Source: Mycobacterium ahvazicum (GTDB lineage Bacteria; Actinomycetota; Actinomycetes; Mycobacteriales; Mycobacteriaceae). From it: DNA of 64,000 bases. A program made the translations under genes and the position numbers. Location: assembly GCF_900176255.2 (NCBI RefSeq), contig NZ_FXEG02000003.1:1612001-1676000 (forward strand), in the 5' to 3' direction. Shown one piece after another: positions 35,660-43,704 of the stretch. Under the pieces are notes generated by a model that saw nothing but the letters and a program-made list of their open reading frames with translations, had not been told where the DNA came from and did not search any database. The stretch's first letter is position 1, and every line of letters begins with the position of its first letter.

Positions 35660-37000
35660 TTAGTCGGGTAGCTGCGCCTCGGCTGCGGCCAGACGCGACG
35701 AGAGCGACCCGTCGATCACCTCGTCGGCGACAGCGATGAGTAACCCGCCCAACAGGTCGGCATCGATCTCGAGCTGAACCGTCACCGGATGCCCGTAAAT
35801 ACGACTGAGAACTTCGGTGAGACGGGTGCGCTGGGCGTCGCTGAGCTCGGCGGCTGCGCGGACCGCGGCGACGACCTCGCCGCGGCGAGCCACCGCAACT
35901 TCCGCCAGGAACTGCACGGCCTCTTCCGCCTGCTCACCCCGGAGCAGCTCGACCGTCTGCGACAGCAACGCGACGACGAGCGGATTGACCGCACTGCCAC
36001 TGGAGTCGAGTACCTTGTGCAGCAACTCCACCCGCTTCTCGGCCGGAGTGGCGTAGTCGCCCAACAAAATCGAGAGCCGCGGCTGCGCGTCCAGAATCCG
36101 GGAGAACCGGAACAACTGGTCTTCGACCTCGTCGACCTTTCCGTCGCGTTCGGCAACCTCCAGCAGCGCCTGGCGCGACATGTGTTCGATCGCGTCGACC
36201 AGGTCGGCGTTGGCCGACCAACGTTCCGAGACGGCCGCCCGCAGTACCACGAGCGTGGCGTCGCCGACCTTGCCGGACACCAGCCGTTCGAGCAGCCGGA
36301 TCCGCGGTGCCGCGTCCTCGGCCGGCACGGTCAGGTACCGGGTGACCACGATCTCCTCGTCGAGCAGCTGGCCCACCGACACCAGTTCGCTGGACAGCTT
36401 CGAAAGTCCGGGTTTGTCAAGATCTTTGGCGATGGTGGTGAACCGGTCCGACAGGTTGCGCAGCGCTTCGCGACTCGACGAACGCATCTTGGTCATCAGC
36501 GGGTAGGAGACCTCCGCCGACGCCGGCGCCATCGCCTCGAGTTCGTCCAAAAACCGATCGACGGTGCCCGACTGCTGCGTCGCATCGGCGACGTAGGTCT
36601 GTACCAATTCCTTTGCCTGGCGCACGGATTCGTGTCCAAGCTCCAGGCGAAGCTGACGGGTCAGCTGGGCCCGCAGCAGCTCTACCTGGCGAGCGCCCTG
36701 TCCCGTGATGCGTTCGGCCTCGACTTCAGCCTGCGCGCGCAACTGCTCGGTGATGCGCTGGGCGTCGGTCTTGGCTTCTTCGACGACGTGCTCAGCTTCA
36801 GACTTCGCGGACTCCACCGCCTTGCTATGGGCGGTAGTGGATTCCGTCAGCCGGTCGGCAGCCTTGGCCGCGTCTTCCAATTGCTGGCGCACCGTGTTCT
36901 GACGAGCGGCCATCAAATTGCGGACTGGCGGCACGACATAACGCACCACCAGGAAAACGATGGCGGCGAATCCGATCAGCTGCCCGATAAACGTCGACAT
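35660..37000 (-). CDS. atpH: ATP synthase fused b-delta subunit
   Basis: 446 residues. The N-terminal half is a second b subunit: membrane helix at about 5-22 and a long charged coiled coil to about 165 (RQNTVRQQLEDAAKAADRLTES...). The C-terminal half (about 170-446) is a delta subunit (VVLRAAVSERWSANADLVDA ... VQLEIDADLLGGLLIAVADEVIDGS). This fusion, same length as in M. tuberculosis, forms the peripheral stalk with AtpF. It starts at ATG 37000, 6 bp after atpF. Confidence 0.97.
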   Translation of the reverse strand: MSTFIGQLIGFAAIVFLVVRYVVPPVRNLMAARQNTVRQQLEDAAKAADRLTESTTAHSKAVESAKSEAEHVVEEAKTDAQRITEQLRAQAEVEAERITGQGARQVELLRAQLTRQLRLELGHESVRQAKELVQTYVADATQQSGTVDRFLDELEAMAPASAEVSYPLMTKMRSSSREALRNLSDRFTTIAKDLDKPGLSKLSSELVSVGQLLDEEIVVTRYLTVPAEDAAPRIRLLERLVSGKVGDATLVVLRAAVSERWSANADLVDAIEHMSRQALLEVAERDGKVDEVEDQLFRFSRILDAQPRLSILLGDYATPAEKRVELLHKVLDSSGSAVNPLVVALLSQTVELLRGEQAEEAVQFLAEVAVARRGEVVAAVRAAAELSDAQRTRLTEVLSRIYGHPVTVQLEIDADLLGGLLIAVADEVIDGSLSSRLAAAEAQLPD

Positions 37001-37006
37001 TGATAG

Positions 37007-37519
37007 TTACCTTGTCGCGGCAGTGGTTGTGACGTCGACGCCGAGGATGCGACTGGCCAACGTTGCCGACATGGTTGCCACGTTGGCACGCAGATCCAAT
37101 TCCACAGCGTCCCTTTCGCGCTTCAGTTGCTCGGCTGCCGTCTGCACCGTCGAAGCGACCTGTTGCTCGGCTTTGGCCCGCGCGTCCTCGACGACCTTAC
37201 GACCTTCCGCCCGGGCGTTGTCGCGCAACGACGACGCCTCGACCCGGGCTTCCCTCATGGCGTTCTCGTAATCCGCCTGGGCGGCCTCGAATTGCTCGTT
37301 CGCCTTCTTGTTGTCGGTGGCGGTCTTGGCGACCATCGCGTCGCGTTCGCGCAACACCTTCATGACCGGCGGCACGACGAACGTGCCGATGACGGCCAGC
37401 ACGATCAAGAAGATCGCCAGCACGAAAAAGAAAGTGCCGTTGGGGACGAGGAAGTTGTTGCCTCCCTCGGCTACTAACTGGCTGGACGCCAGAACGCTGC
37501 GGCTCGCGTCACCCATCAC
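37007..37519 (-). CDS. atpF: ATP synthase b subunit
   Basis: 170 residues: N-terminal tail, one membrane helix (about 28-48, TFFFVLAIFLIVLAVIGTFVV) and a long charged coiled coil. Pairs with the b part of the b-delta fusion to make the peripheral stalk. Six bp separate it from atpE and six from the b-delta gene, so translation is tightly linked. Starts at ATG 37519. Confidence 0.96.
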   Translation of the reverse strand: MMGDASRSVLASSQLVAEGGNNFLVPNGTFFFVLAIFLIVLAVIGTFVVPPVMKVLRERDAMVAKTATDNKKANEQFEAAQADYENAMREARVEASSLRDNARAEGRKVVEDARAKAEQQVASTVQTAAEQLKRERDAVELDLRANVATMSATLASRILGVDVTTTAATR

Positions 37520-37525
37520 TGCGAA

Positions 37526-37777
37526 CTAGCCGACGGGGGTGGCGAAGACGAACAGCGCCATGAAGGCCAGGTTGATGAAGTACGCCGCCTCAACCAGACC
37601 GACGGTGATGAAGAACGGCGTGAACAACCGGCCTTGCGCTTCCGGCTGACGGGCAATACCCGCAACCAGTGCGTTACCGGCAATACCGTCACCGATACCG
37701 GCACCGATTGCGCCGCCGCCCATGATGATTCCACCGCCGATGAGTGCAGCGGCAGCGACTTGGGGGTCCAGGGCCAT
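37526..37777 (-). CDS. atpE: ATP synthase c subunit (bedaquiline target)
   Basis: 83 residues, two membrane helices joined by the ARQPEA loop. Glu63 in GLVEAAYFI is the proton-carrying residue (Glu61 in M. tuberculosis). Residues equivalent to the bedaquiline contact positions Asp28, Leu59, Glu61, Ala63 and Ile66 are all the wild-type ones (Asp30, Leu61, Glu63, Ala65, Ile68), so the drug site looks intact. Two extra residues at the N-terminus relative to M. tuberculosis. Forms the rotor ring. Confidence 0.97.
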   Translation of the reverse strand: MALDPQVAAAALIGGGIIMGGGAIGAGIGDGIAGNALVAGIARQPEAQGRLFTPFFITVGLVEAAYFINLAFMALFVFATPVG

Positions 37778-37855
37778 TCTTATCCTCCTTATAACTGGTA
37801 GTTGTCTACCAGGCTTCTGTAATCGTGTGTGGCTCAGGCCGATTCAAAGATGGTC

Positions 37856-38614
37856 TCAGTCATGGTGATCCTCGATCTCCATGGCTTGGCTGAAGTACAG
37901 GATGGTCAGGATCGAGAAGATGAACGCCTGGATCGCGCCGACGAAGAGGTCGAACGCTTTCCAGATCGCGTTGGGCGCCCACATGATGTAGGGCGGGAAG
38001 AGCGCGATTAGCGCGACCAAGATGCCGCCGGCGAAGATGTTGCCGAAAAGTCGCAGCGACAACGAGATCGGCTTGGCGAGTTCCTCGACGAGGTTGATCG
38101 GGGCCAGGAACGCCACGTGACCCTTGAGCACCGCGAGCGGGTGCCCGACGATGCCGCGGCGCCAGATACCGGCCACGTGGTAGCAGACGAACACGAAAAG
38201 AGCCAGTGCGAGTACGTAATTGATGTCCGCGGCCGCCGAGCTGAGTAACTCGGTGGTGCGCCCGGATTTGTCGGTGTACTGCAGCGGCAGCACCGAGAGC
38301 CAGTTGGAGATCAGAATGAACACGAAGATGGTGACCGCCAGCGGCAGGACGAAGGGCGCGATCCGCATCCCGACGGCCGCCTCGATCTGGTCACGCATCT
38401 GGACCGTGATGGCCTCCCAGAACAATTGGACTCCGCTGGGCACCCCGGTCGAGGTGATCTTCGCGCGCAAGTAGAAGGCGAGCGCCAGGACGATCAGAGC
38501 GGCGATCCCGGTCGACAGGATCGTGTCGGTGTTGACGGTCAGCCCGAGCCAGGTGGCGTGGGTGTGCTCGCCGACCTCGATCGCGCCCTCGGCCAGGAAC
38601 CTCGTCTCACTCAT
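37856..38614 (-). CDS. atpB: ATP synthase a subunit
   Basis: 252 residues with five to six membrane helices. The essential Arg lies in SLSLRLFGNIFAGG; the last helix (GAIQAFIFSILTILYFSQAM) lines the outlet half channel. Forms the proton path against the c ring. The start codon lies within the end of the preceding atpI (8-bp overlap), so the two are coupled. Confidence 0.97.
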   Translation of the reverse strand: MSETRFLAEGAIEVGEHTHATWLGLTVNTDTILSTGIAALIVLALAFYLRAKITSTGVPSGVQLFWEAITVQMRDQIEAAVGMRIAPFVLPLAVTIFVFILISNWLSVLPLQYTDKSGRTTELLSSAAADINYVLALALFVFVCYHVAGIWRRGIVGHPLAVLKGHVAFLAPINLVEELAKPISLSLRLFGNIFAGGILVALIALFPPYIMWAPNAIWKAFDLFVGAIQAFIFSILTILYFSQAMEIEDHHD

Positions 38615-39071
38615 CGCTGGTGTTCCCTCTTTCGGTACCTTCGGATGCGGGCTCCGCCCAGTCGCCGGCGCGCAGCTTCTTCCAGACCGGCAGGGCGGTC
38701 GAGAGCACCAACACCACCTGGAACAGGGCCAAGCCGAACACCACGCCTAAGCCGGCGGGCCGGAAAATGTAAGCAATGATCAGGCCGATGACGGTGATGA
38801 TCGCCAGCCGAGTCGCCGAATTCAGCGCCATCGAGCTTTTCATCGGATGTTCTTTCGCCGTTATCGACGCAACGGAGCGACGCACCAGCAGCGCGTTGAG
38901 CAAACCCAGCAGCAGCCCGACGCCGAAGAACACTCCGACCATCAGATGACCCGAGAAAGCGGCGCCAGCTACCGCCACCGCGGTGATCGCAGCGCAAACC
39001 ACCAGGAGCCGAGACGGGTTGAATGCAACGGACGGAAACACCAACGGCGCGTCCTGCGCTGGTGTCGTCAC
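38607..39071 (-). CDS. AtpI-like membrane protein (Rv1303-like)
   Basis: 154 residues, four predicted membrane helices (about 22-42, 45-66, 88-106, 108-130), acidic tail. In the position of atpI at the head of the ATP synthase operon; AtpI proteins assist c-ring assembly, though the mycobacterial form is divergent. Starts at ATG 39071; 224 bp upstream without a gene probably hold the operon promoter. Confidence 0.88.
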   Translation of the reverse strand: MTTPAQDAPLVFPSVAFNPSRLLVVCAAITAVAVAGAAFSGHLMVGVFFGVGLLLGLLNALLVRRSVASITAKEHPMKSSMALNSATRLAIITVIGLIIAYIFRPAGLGVVFGLALFQVVLVLSTALPVWKKLRAGDWAEPASEGTERGNTSDE

Positions 39072-39295
39072 TGCAGCACCTCAATCCGGATTGGCGGAGC
39101 GGAAAACTTCCGACCGACTGATCGGTAGCCCGCCGAGCGTATCGCACGTCACAGGGGATTCACTCAAGGGGTATCTCCCTGCGTCGGTCGTCGATCGGCA
39201 CGGTCGGAAAACGATCCGGCGGGCCGACTGGCCGGCAACCCTCAAGATTCTTTTTGGGGTTCTACCAGCACCGTACCACAAGGTCAGCGGCACTA

Positions 39296-40528
39296 CTACT
39301 GCCCGTCGTAGTCCTCGTCGGGGTAATCGTCGCGGCGGCGCAGGAGCGGAATCACCGTCGCGACGCCGGCAACCACGATCGCGCCCAGCATCACCGCGCC
39401 GGTATCGCGCGGGTTGAAGAAGATCGTGCTGGCGGCGCCGAACGCGACGATCCCGACCCACAAATAGATGAGCAGTACCACCCGGCGATGCGAATGGCCG
39501 ATCTGCAGCAACCGATGGTGTAGATGCATCTTGTCGGGGCTGAACGCGCTGCGGCCCGCACGGGTTCGCCGCACGATGGCCAGCAGCAGGTCGAGCATCG
39601 GCACGAACATCACCGCGACCACCAGCAGGAACGGTGACAGCAGAGCAAAGACGTCACGGGCGCCGTAGGCATTTTGCGAGATCGGTCCGGCCGCGGTGGT
39701 GGACGCGGCAGCAAGCATCAAGCCGATCAGCATCGAGCCGGAGTCGCCCATGAAAATTTTGGCTTTATGGAAGTTGTGCGGCAGAAAGCCCAGGCAGGCC
39801 CCCGCCAGCACGACCGAGATGACGGCCGGCGGATAGAACAGCACGTCGCCGCCATGGTCACGCAGCAGACCGACCGAGAACACGCAGATCGCCAGCGCGG
39901 TGATCAGTCCCAGCCCGGCCGCCAGCCCGTCGAGCCCGTCGACGAAGTTCATCGCGTTGACAATCGACACCGTCAGCGCCAGCGTCAGCAGGATCGACGA
40001 CGCCTGGTCCAGCACGATGGTGCCGACACCACCGAACGGGATGTACAGCACGCTCCATGCGACACCCATCGTGACCAGCACGCTGGCCGCGGTGATCTGG
40101 CCGGCAAATTTCGTCAGGGCGTCCAGGCCCCAGCGGTCGTCGATGAGTCCGATGCCCATGATCACCGCGCCCGCCACCAGCACCGCCGGCATGCCGGTGG
40201 AATAGACGAAACCCCGGGTGAGCGCCGGGAGCTCGGATGCCAGGAACACCGCGGAGAGAACACCGACGAACATCGCCAACCCGCCCATGCGTGGGGTGGG
40301 CGTGACGTGCACATCGCGTTCGCGTGGGTAGGCGACCGCGCCTAAACGAGTGGCCAGCACCCGCACCGGTCCGGTCGCGAAGTAGGTGATGATCGCGGCG
40401 GTCAGTCCGACCAACGCCAGCTCGCGCAGCGGGACCCCGGCGCCACGGTCGGACAGGGTGTGCAGACCAGCGGCAAGGCTGACGAGATTGCTGGCTGGGT
40501 CGCTGGACACCACGAGACCGTACGCCAC
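39296..40528 (-). CDS. wecA: Decaprenyl-phosphate GlcNAc-1-phosphate transferase WecA
   Basis: 410 residues, about eleven membrane helices. Catalytic signatures of the polyprenyl-phosphate sugar transferases: IGLIDDRWGLD (Asp pair), MNFVDGLDGLAAG and the His-rich HLHHRLLQIGHSHRR loop. It starts the linker that joins arabinogalactan to peptidoglycan by making decaprenyl-PP-GlcNAc. Matches Rv1302 closely in sequence. Starts at ATG 40528, 41 bp after tsaC. Confidence 0.95.
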   Translation of the reverse strand: MAYGLVVSSDPASNLVSLAAGLHTLSDRGAGVPLRELALVGLTAAIITYFATGPVRVLATRLGAVAYPRERDVHVTPTPRMGGLAMFVGVLSAVFLASELPALTRGFVYSTGMPAVLVAGAVIMGIGLIDDRWGLDALTKFAGQITAASVLVTMGVAWSVLYIPFGGVGTIVLDQASSILLTLALTVSIVNAMNFVDGLDGLAAGLGLITALAICVFSVGLLRDHGGDVLFYPPAVISVVLAGACLGFLPHNFHKAKIFMGDSGSMLIGLMLAAASTTAAGPISQNAYGARDVFALLSPFLLVVAVMFVPMLDLLLAIVRRTRAGRSAFSPDKMHLHHRLLQIGHSHRRVVLLIYLWVGIVAFGAASTIFFNPRDTGAVMLGAIVVAGVATVIPLLRRRDDYPDEDYDGQ

Positions 40529-40569
40529 CTTCCTGAGACTTGAGGTCTCGCTTCATCACCGCTGCGCCG

Positions 40570-41223
40570 CTAGGCGATCAACCGTCCCGGGTCCATTCCA
40601 AGCACGTCCGCGATGCGCTCGACGCTTACCGGTCCGGCGCGCAGCAGGTGCGGCGTCTCGCCGGTGAGGTCAACGATCGTCGAGGCCGCCTGCTGCTGTG
40701 AGGGTCCCGCGTCGAGATAGACATCGACGAGATCGCCGAGTTGGTCACGCGCCTCGACGGCGTTCACCGCCGGCGGGCGACCGGAGACATTGGCGCTGGA
40801 CACCGCCATCGGCCCGACCTCGCGCAACAGCTCGATCGCCACCGGGTGCAACGGCATCCGCAGCATCACCGTGCCACGGGCATCCCCGAGATCCCACTGC
40901 AGCGATGGCGCTTGCGCCACAACCAGACTCAGCGCACCTGGCCAGAACGCGCGGATCAGTTCGCGGGCCCCGTCCGGCATCGTGTAGACCAGGCCCTCAA
41001 TGGTGTGCCACGAACCCACCAGCACGCCGACCGGCATGTCGCGCCCGCGGCCCTTTGCCGCCAGCAGCGCGGCCACCGCGGTGTTGTCGAACGCGTCGGC
41101 GCCGATGCCGTACACGGTGTCGGTCGGCATCACGACTAGTCGTCCACCCTTGAGCGCTCCGACAGCCGAGCTAATTCCAGCCGAACGCTGTTCGGGCTCA
41201 GCACAATTGAACACCTCAGTCAC
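40570..41223 (-). CDS. L-threonylcarbamoyladenylate synthase (TsaC/Sua5 family)
   Basis: 217 residues. The YrdC-type fold with PTDTVYGIGADAF (about 33-45), KGRGRDMPVGVLV and SSANVSGRP. It makes threonylcarbamoyl-AMP from threonine, bicarbonate and ATP for the t6A modification of tRNAs. It lacks the extra C-terminal Sua5 domain. Overlaps the end of prmC by 8 bp, so it is in the prfA-prmC operon. Length equals Rv1301. Confidence 0.95.
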   Translation of the reverse strand: MTEVFNCAEPEQRSAGISSAVGALKGGRLVVMPTDTVYGIGADAFDNTAVAALLAAKGRGRDMPVGVLVGSWHTIEGLVYTMPDGARELIRAFWPGALSLVVAQAPSLQWDLGDARGTVMLRMPLHPVAIELLREVGPMAVSSANVSGRPPAVNAVEARDQLGDLVDVYLDAGPSQQQAASTIVDLTGETPHLLRAGPVSVERIADVLGMDPGRLIA

Positions 41224-42061
41224 GGGCGCTCCTACACGCGGTCACGAATCTTGGCCGGCCGGTGAGATCTTGCCGTGCCCGGACGTCTTCGAAAAAACCT
41301 GTGCATTCGATTAATTCGACAGTCCGCGACGAGGTGGTGTCGTCGTGCTCGACGGCGAATACGCCGCCGGGACGCAGCCAGCGTCCAGCGAGGTCCACCA
41401 CCGCGCTGATCACGGTCATGCCGTCCGGGCCGCCGAACACCGCGTGCGCCGGATCGTACTGAGCGACTTCGGGGTCCAACGCAACGTCATCCGGCACGTA
41501 AGGCGGGTTGGCCACGACCAGGTCGACTCGTCCGTCCAGCTCGGGCAGCAGACCTTGCTCGGTGACGTCGGCGCGGACCAGCTCGACCGCGGTGCCCTCC
41601 ACGTTTCGCCGGGCATAGTCCAGGGCCGCATCGGAATCGTCGATGGCGATCACCCGCGCCGTCGGCCGATGCCGGGCCAGTGCCACCGCCAACGCGCCGG
41701 ATCCCGTGCACAAGTCGACGATCACCGGCGCTGCGTCGAGCCGCCGCGCGACGGCCCACTCCAAGATGGCCTCGGTCTCCGGGCGCGGGATGAAGACTCC
41801 GGGGCCGACGTGCAGCAGGACCGGCCCGAACGCCGCGGTCCCGGTCAGGTGTTGCAACGGCACTCGCCGCGAGCGGGCGGCGACGATGTCGTGGTATCGC
41901 ACCAAAAACTCGTCGTCGATCGACTCAACCAAGGTCAGCCGACCACGCTCGGCACCTGCCACATGAGCGGCCAATTCCTCGGCATCCCAACGCGCAGAAT
42001 CGATTCCGGCCTCGGCGAGCACCGCCGCAGCAGAGTCGATTGCGCGCCGCAGGACGGTCAT
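41216..42061 (-). CDS. prmC: Release-factor glutamine N5-methyltransferase PrmC
   Basis: 281 residues. SAM-binding loop VDLCTGSGALAVAL and the NPPY motif (VVANPPYVPDD) that holds the target glutamine. It methylates the Gln of the GGQ loop in RF1, whose gene prfA lies immediately upstream and overlaps by 4 bp (ATGA). N-terminal helical domain about 1-85. Annotated hemK in older literature. Confidence 0.96.
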   Translation of the reverse strand: MTVLRRAIDSAAAVLAEAGIDSARWDAEELAAHVAGAERGRLTLVESIDDEFLVRYHDIVAARSRRVPLQHLTGTAAFGPVLLHVGPGVFIPRPETEAILEWAVARRLDAAPVIVDLCTGSGALAVALARHRPTARVIAIDDSDAALDYARRNVEGTAVELVRADVTEQGLLPELDGRVDLVVANPPYVPDDVALDPEVAQYDPAHAVFGGPDGMTVISAVVDLAGRWLRPGGVFAVEHDDTTSSRTVELIECTGFFEDVRARQDLTGRPRFVTACRSARD

Positions 42062-43131
42062 GCCTGTTGCAACCGGGCCTGTTTGTCGGCGGCGCTCAAT
42101 GCGTCGAACAACGCATCCAGGTCACCGTCGAGAACCTGGTCGAGATTGTGTGCCTTGAAGTTGATTCGATGGTCGGCGATCCGGTTCTCCGGGAAGTTGT
42201 AGGTGCGGATTCGCTCGCTGCGGTCGACGGTGCGGATCTGGCTGGCCCGGTCCGCCGACGCGTCGGCCGATGCCTGCTCCTCGGCGAGTGCCTGCAACCG
42301 GGCAGCCAGCACCTGCATGGCGCGGATCTTGTTCTGCAGCTGCGATCGCTCGTTTTGGCAGGTGACCACAATTCCGGTGGGCAGGTGGGTGATTCGCACC
42401 GCGGAGTCGGTGGTGTTGACGCCCTGCCCGCCCTTGCCGGACGAGCGGTAGACGTCGATGCGCAGGTCGCTCTCGTCGATCTGCACCTGCTCGACTTCCT
42501 CGGGTTCTGGGTAGACCAACACCCCGGCGGCCGAAGTATGCACACGCCCTTGGGATTCCGTGACGGGGACGCGCTGCACCCGGTGCACGCCGCCCTCGAA
42601 CTTCAGCCGCGACCACACCCCGTCGGCCGAGTCGCCCTTGCTGGCGATCGTCAGCGTCGCGTCCTTGTAGCCGCCCAGGTCGGAGGTGGTTTCGTCCAGC
42701 ATCGTCACCGTCCAGCCGTGCCGTTCGGCGTAGCGGATGTACATCCGGGCCAGGTCGGCAGCGAACAACGCCGATTCCTCGCCGCCTTCACCGGATTTGA
42801 CCTCGAGCACGACGTCGTCGGCGTCATGCGGATCGCGCGGCGCCAGCATGTCGGTGAGCTGGGTGTCCAGTTCGGCCACCCGCGCTTCGAGTTCGACGAC
42901 CTCGTCGGCGAACGAGTCGTCGTCGGCGGCCAGTTCGCGGGCGGTCTCCAGGTCGTCGCGTGCCGACTCCAGCTTGCGATGCGTGGCGACGATCGGGGCC
43001 AGCCGCGCGAATCGACGGCCGGCCTTGCGCGCCTCGTCGGGATTGCTGTGCAGCTCAGGGTCGGCCAGTCGCCGCTCCAGTTCGGCGTGCTCGGCCAGCA
43101 GCACGTCAATCGTCTGTACCGGCTGCGTCAT
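42058..43131 (-). CDS. prfA: Peptide chain release factor 1
   Basis: 357 residues. GGQ motif in SSGKGGQGVNTTDS, codon-recognition tripeptide PVT in RVPVTESQGR (the PxT of RF1, reading UAA/UAG), and a helical N-terminal domain with coiled coil. The glutamine is the substrate of PrmC encoded next. Starts at ATG 43131, 101 bp after rpmE with a hairpin between. Confidence 0.97.
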   Translation of the reverse strand: MTQPVQTIDVLLAEHAELERRLADPELHSNPDEARKAGRRFARLAPIVATHRKLESARDDLETARELAADDDSFADEVVELEARVAELDTQLTDMLAPRDPHDADDVVLEVKSGEGGEESALFAADLARMYIRYAERHGWTVTMLDETTSDLGGYKDATLTIASKGDSADGVWSRLKFEGGVHRVQRVPVTESQGRVHTSAAGVLVYPEPEEVEQVQIDESDLRIDVYRSSGKGGQGVNTTDSAVRITHLPTGIVVTCQNERSQLQNKIRAMQVLAARLQALAEEQASADASADRASQIRTVDRSERIRTYNFPENRIADHRINFKAHNLDQVLDGDLDALFDALSAADKQARLQQA

Positions 43132-43179
43132 TTCACACCTCCTCCCCGGTCCCAGCGAGCTTATTTACCGCAAACGCGA

Positions 43180-43225
43180 ACCGACGCCCGGCCTGCGCAG
43201 TTTCGTGCACAGTTCGGGCGTCGGT
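43180..43225 (-). terminator. Hairpin after rpmE
   Basis: ACCGACGCCCG (43180-43190) and CGGGCGTCGGT (43215-43225) form a perfect 11-bp stem with a 24-nt loop, 7 nt after the rpmE stop on the minus strand. No T-tract. It may reduce read-through into prfA or stabilise rpmE mRNA. Confidence 0.6.
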
Positions 43226-43232
43226 AAGGCAG

Positions 43233-43475
43233 CTATTTGTCGGCCGATTCGGCCTTGTCGGTTCCGCCCTTGCGCTTTCCGTAGCGCTTTTCGAAGCGCG
43301 CCACGCGGCCACCGCTGTCCAGAATCTTCTGCTTGCCGGTGTAGAACGGGTGGCACTGCGAGCAGACCTCGACAGTGATGTGACCGCCGTCTTTGGTGCT
43401 ACGCGTGTTGAACGTGTTACCGCAACCGCAGAGCACGGTGGTCTCCCCGTATGCGGGATGAATGTCAGCTTTCAT
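43233..43475 (-). CDS. rpmE: Ribosomal protein L31 (zinc-binding type)
   Basis: 80 residues. Four cysteines, Cys16 and Cys18 (CGC) with Cys38 and Cys41 (CSQC), mark the zinc-containing C+ form; the zinc-free alternative is usually induced under zinc shortage. Conserved HPFYTGKQK follows. The C-terminus is a charged tail. Starts at ATG 43475. Confidence 0.97.
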   Translation of the reverse strand: MKADIHPAYGETTVLCGCGNTFNTRSTKDGGHITVEVCSQCHPFYTGKQKILDSGGRVARFEKRYGKRKGGTDKAESADK

Positions 43476-43626
43476 GATGTCCTCTTCGATCGTTGTCGCC
43501 CCGGCGCGAACTCCTGGGACCTGAACTGGTCCTCGGGGGTAGTCGACCGTCGATTATGCCAGGTCAACCTACATCAGCCCAAACAGCGAGATACGCCCGC
43601 GCATTCCCGGCGGCCGGTACGCCGAG

Positions 43627-43675
43627 ACTGTAGCCACGCAGACACGGATCGGCGTGTCGTCTGCGTGGTTACAGT
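43627..43675 (-). terminator. Strong hairpin after rho
   Basis: Left arm ACTGTAGCCACGCAGACAC (43627-43645), right arm 43654-43675 reading GTGTCGTCTGCGTGGTTACAGT. They pair over about 18 bp with one mismatch and a small bulge around an 8-nt loop, 30 nt beyond the rho stop. The most stable intergenic stem seen here. No T-tract; likely terminator of rho or control of rpmE read-through. Confidence 0.7.
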
Positions 43676-43704
43676 GTCGCCTCAGCGGTGGTCACGTCGG
43701 GACG

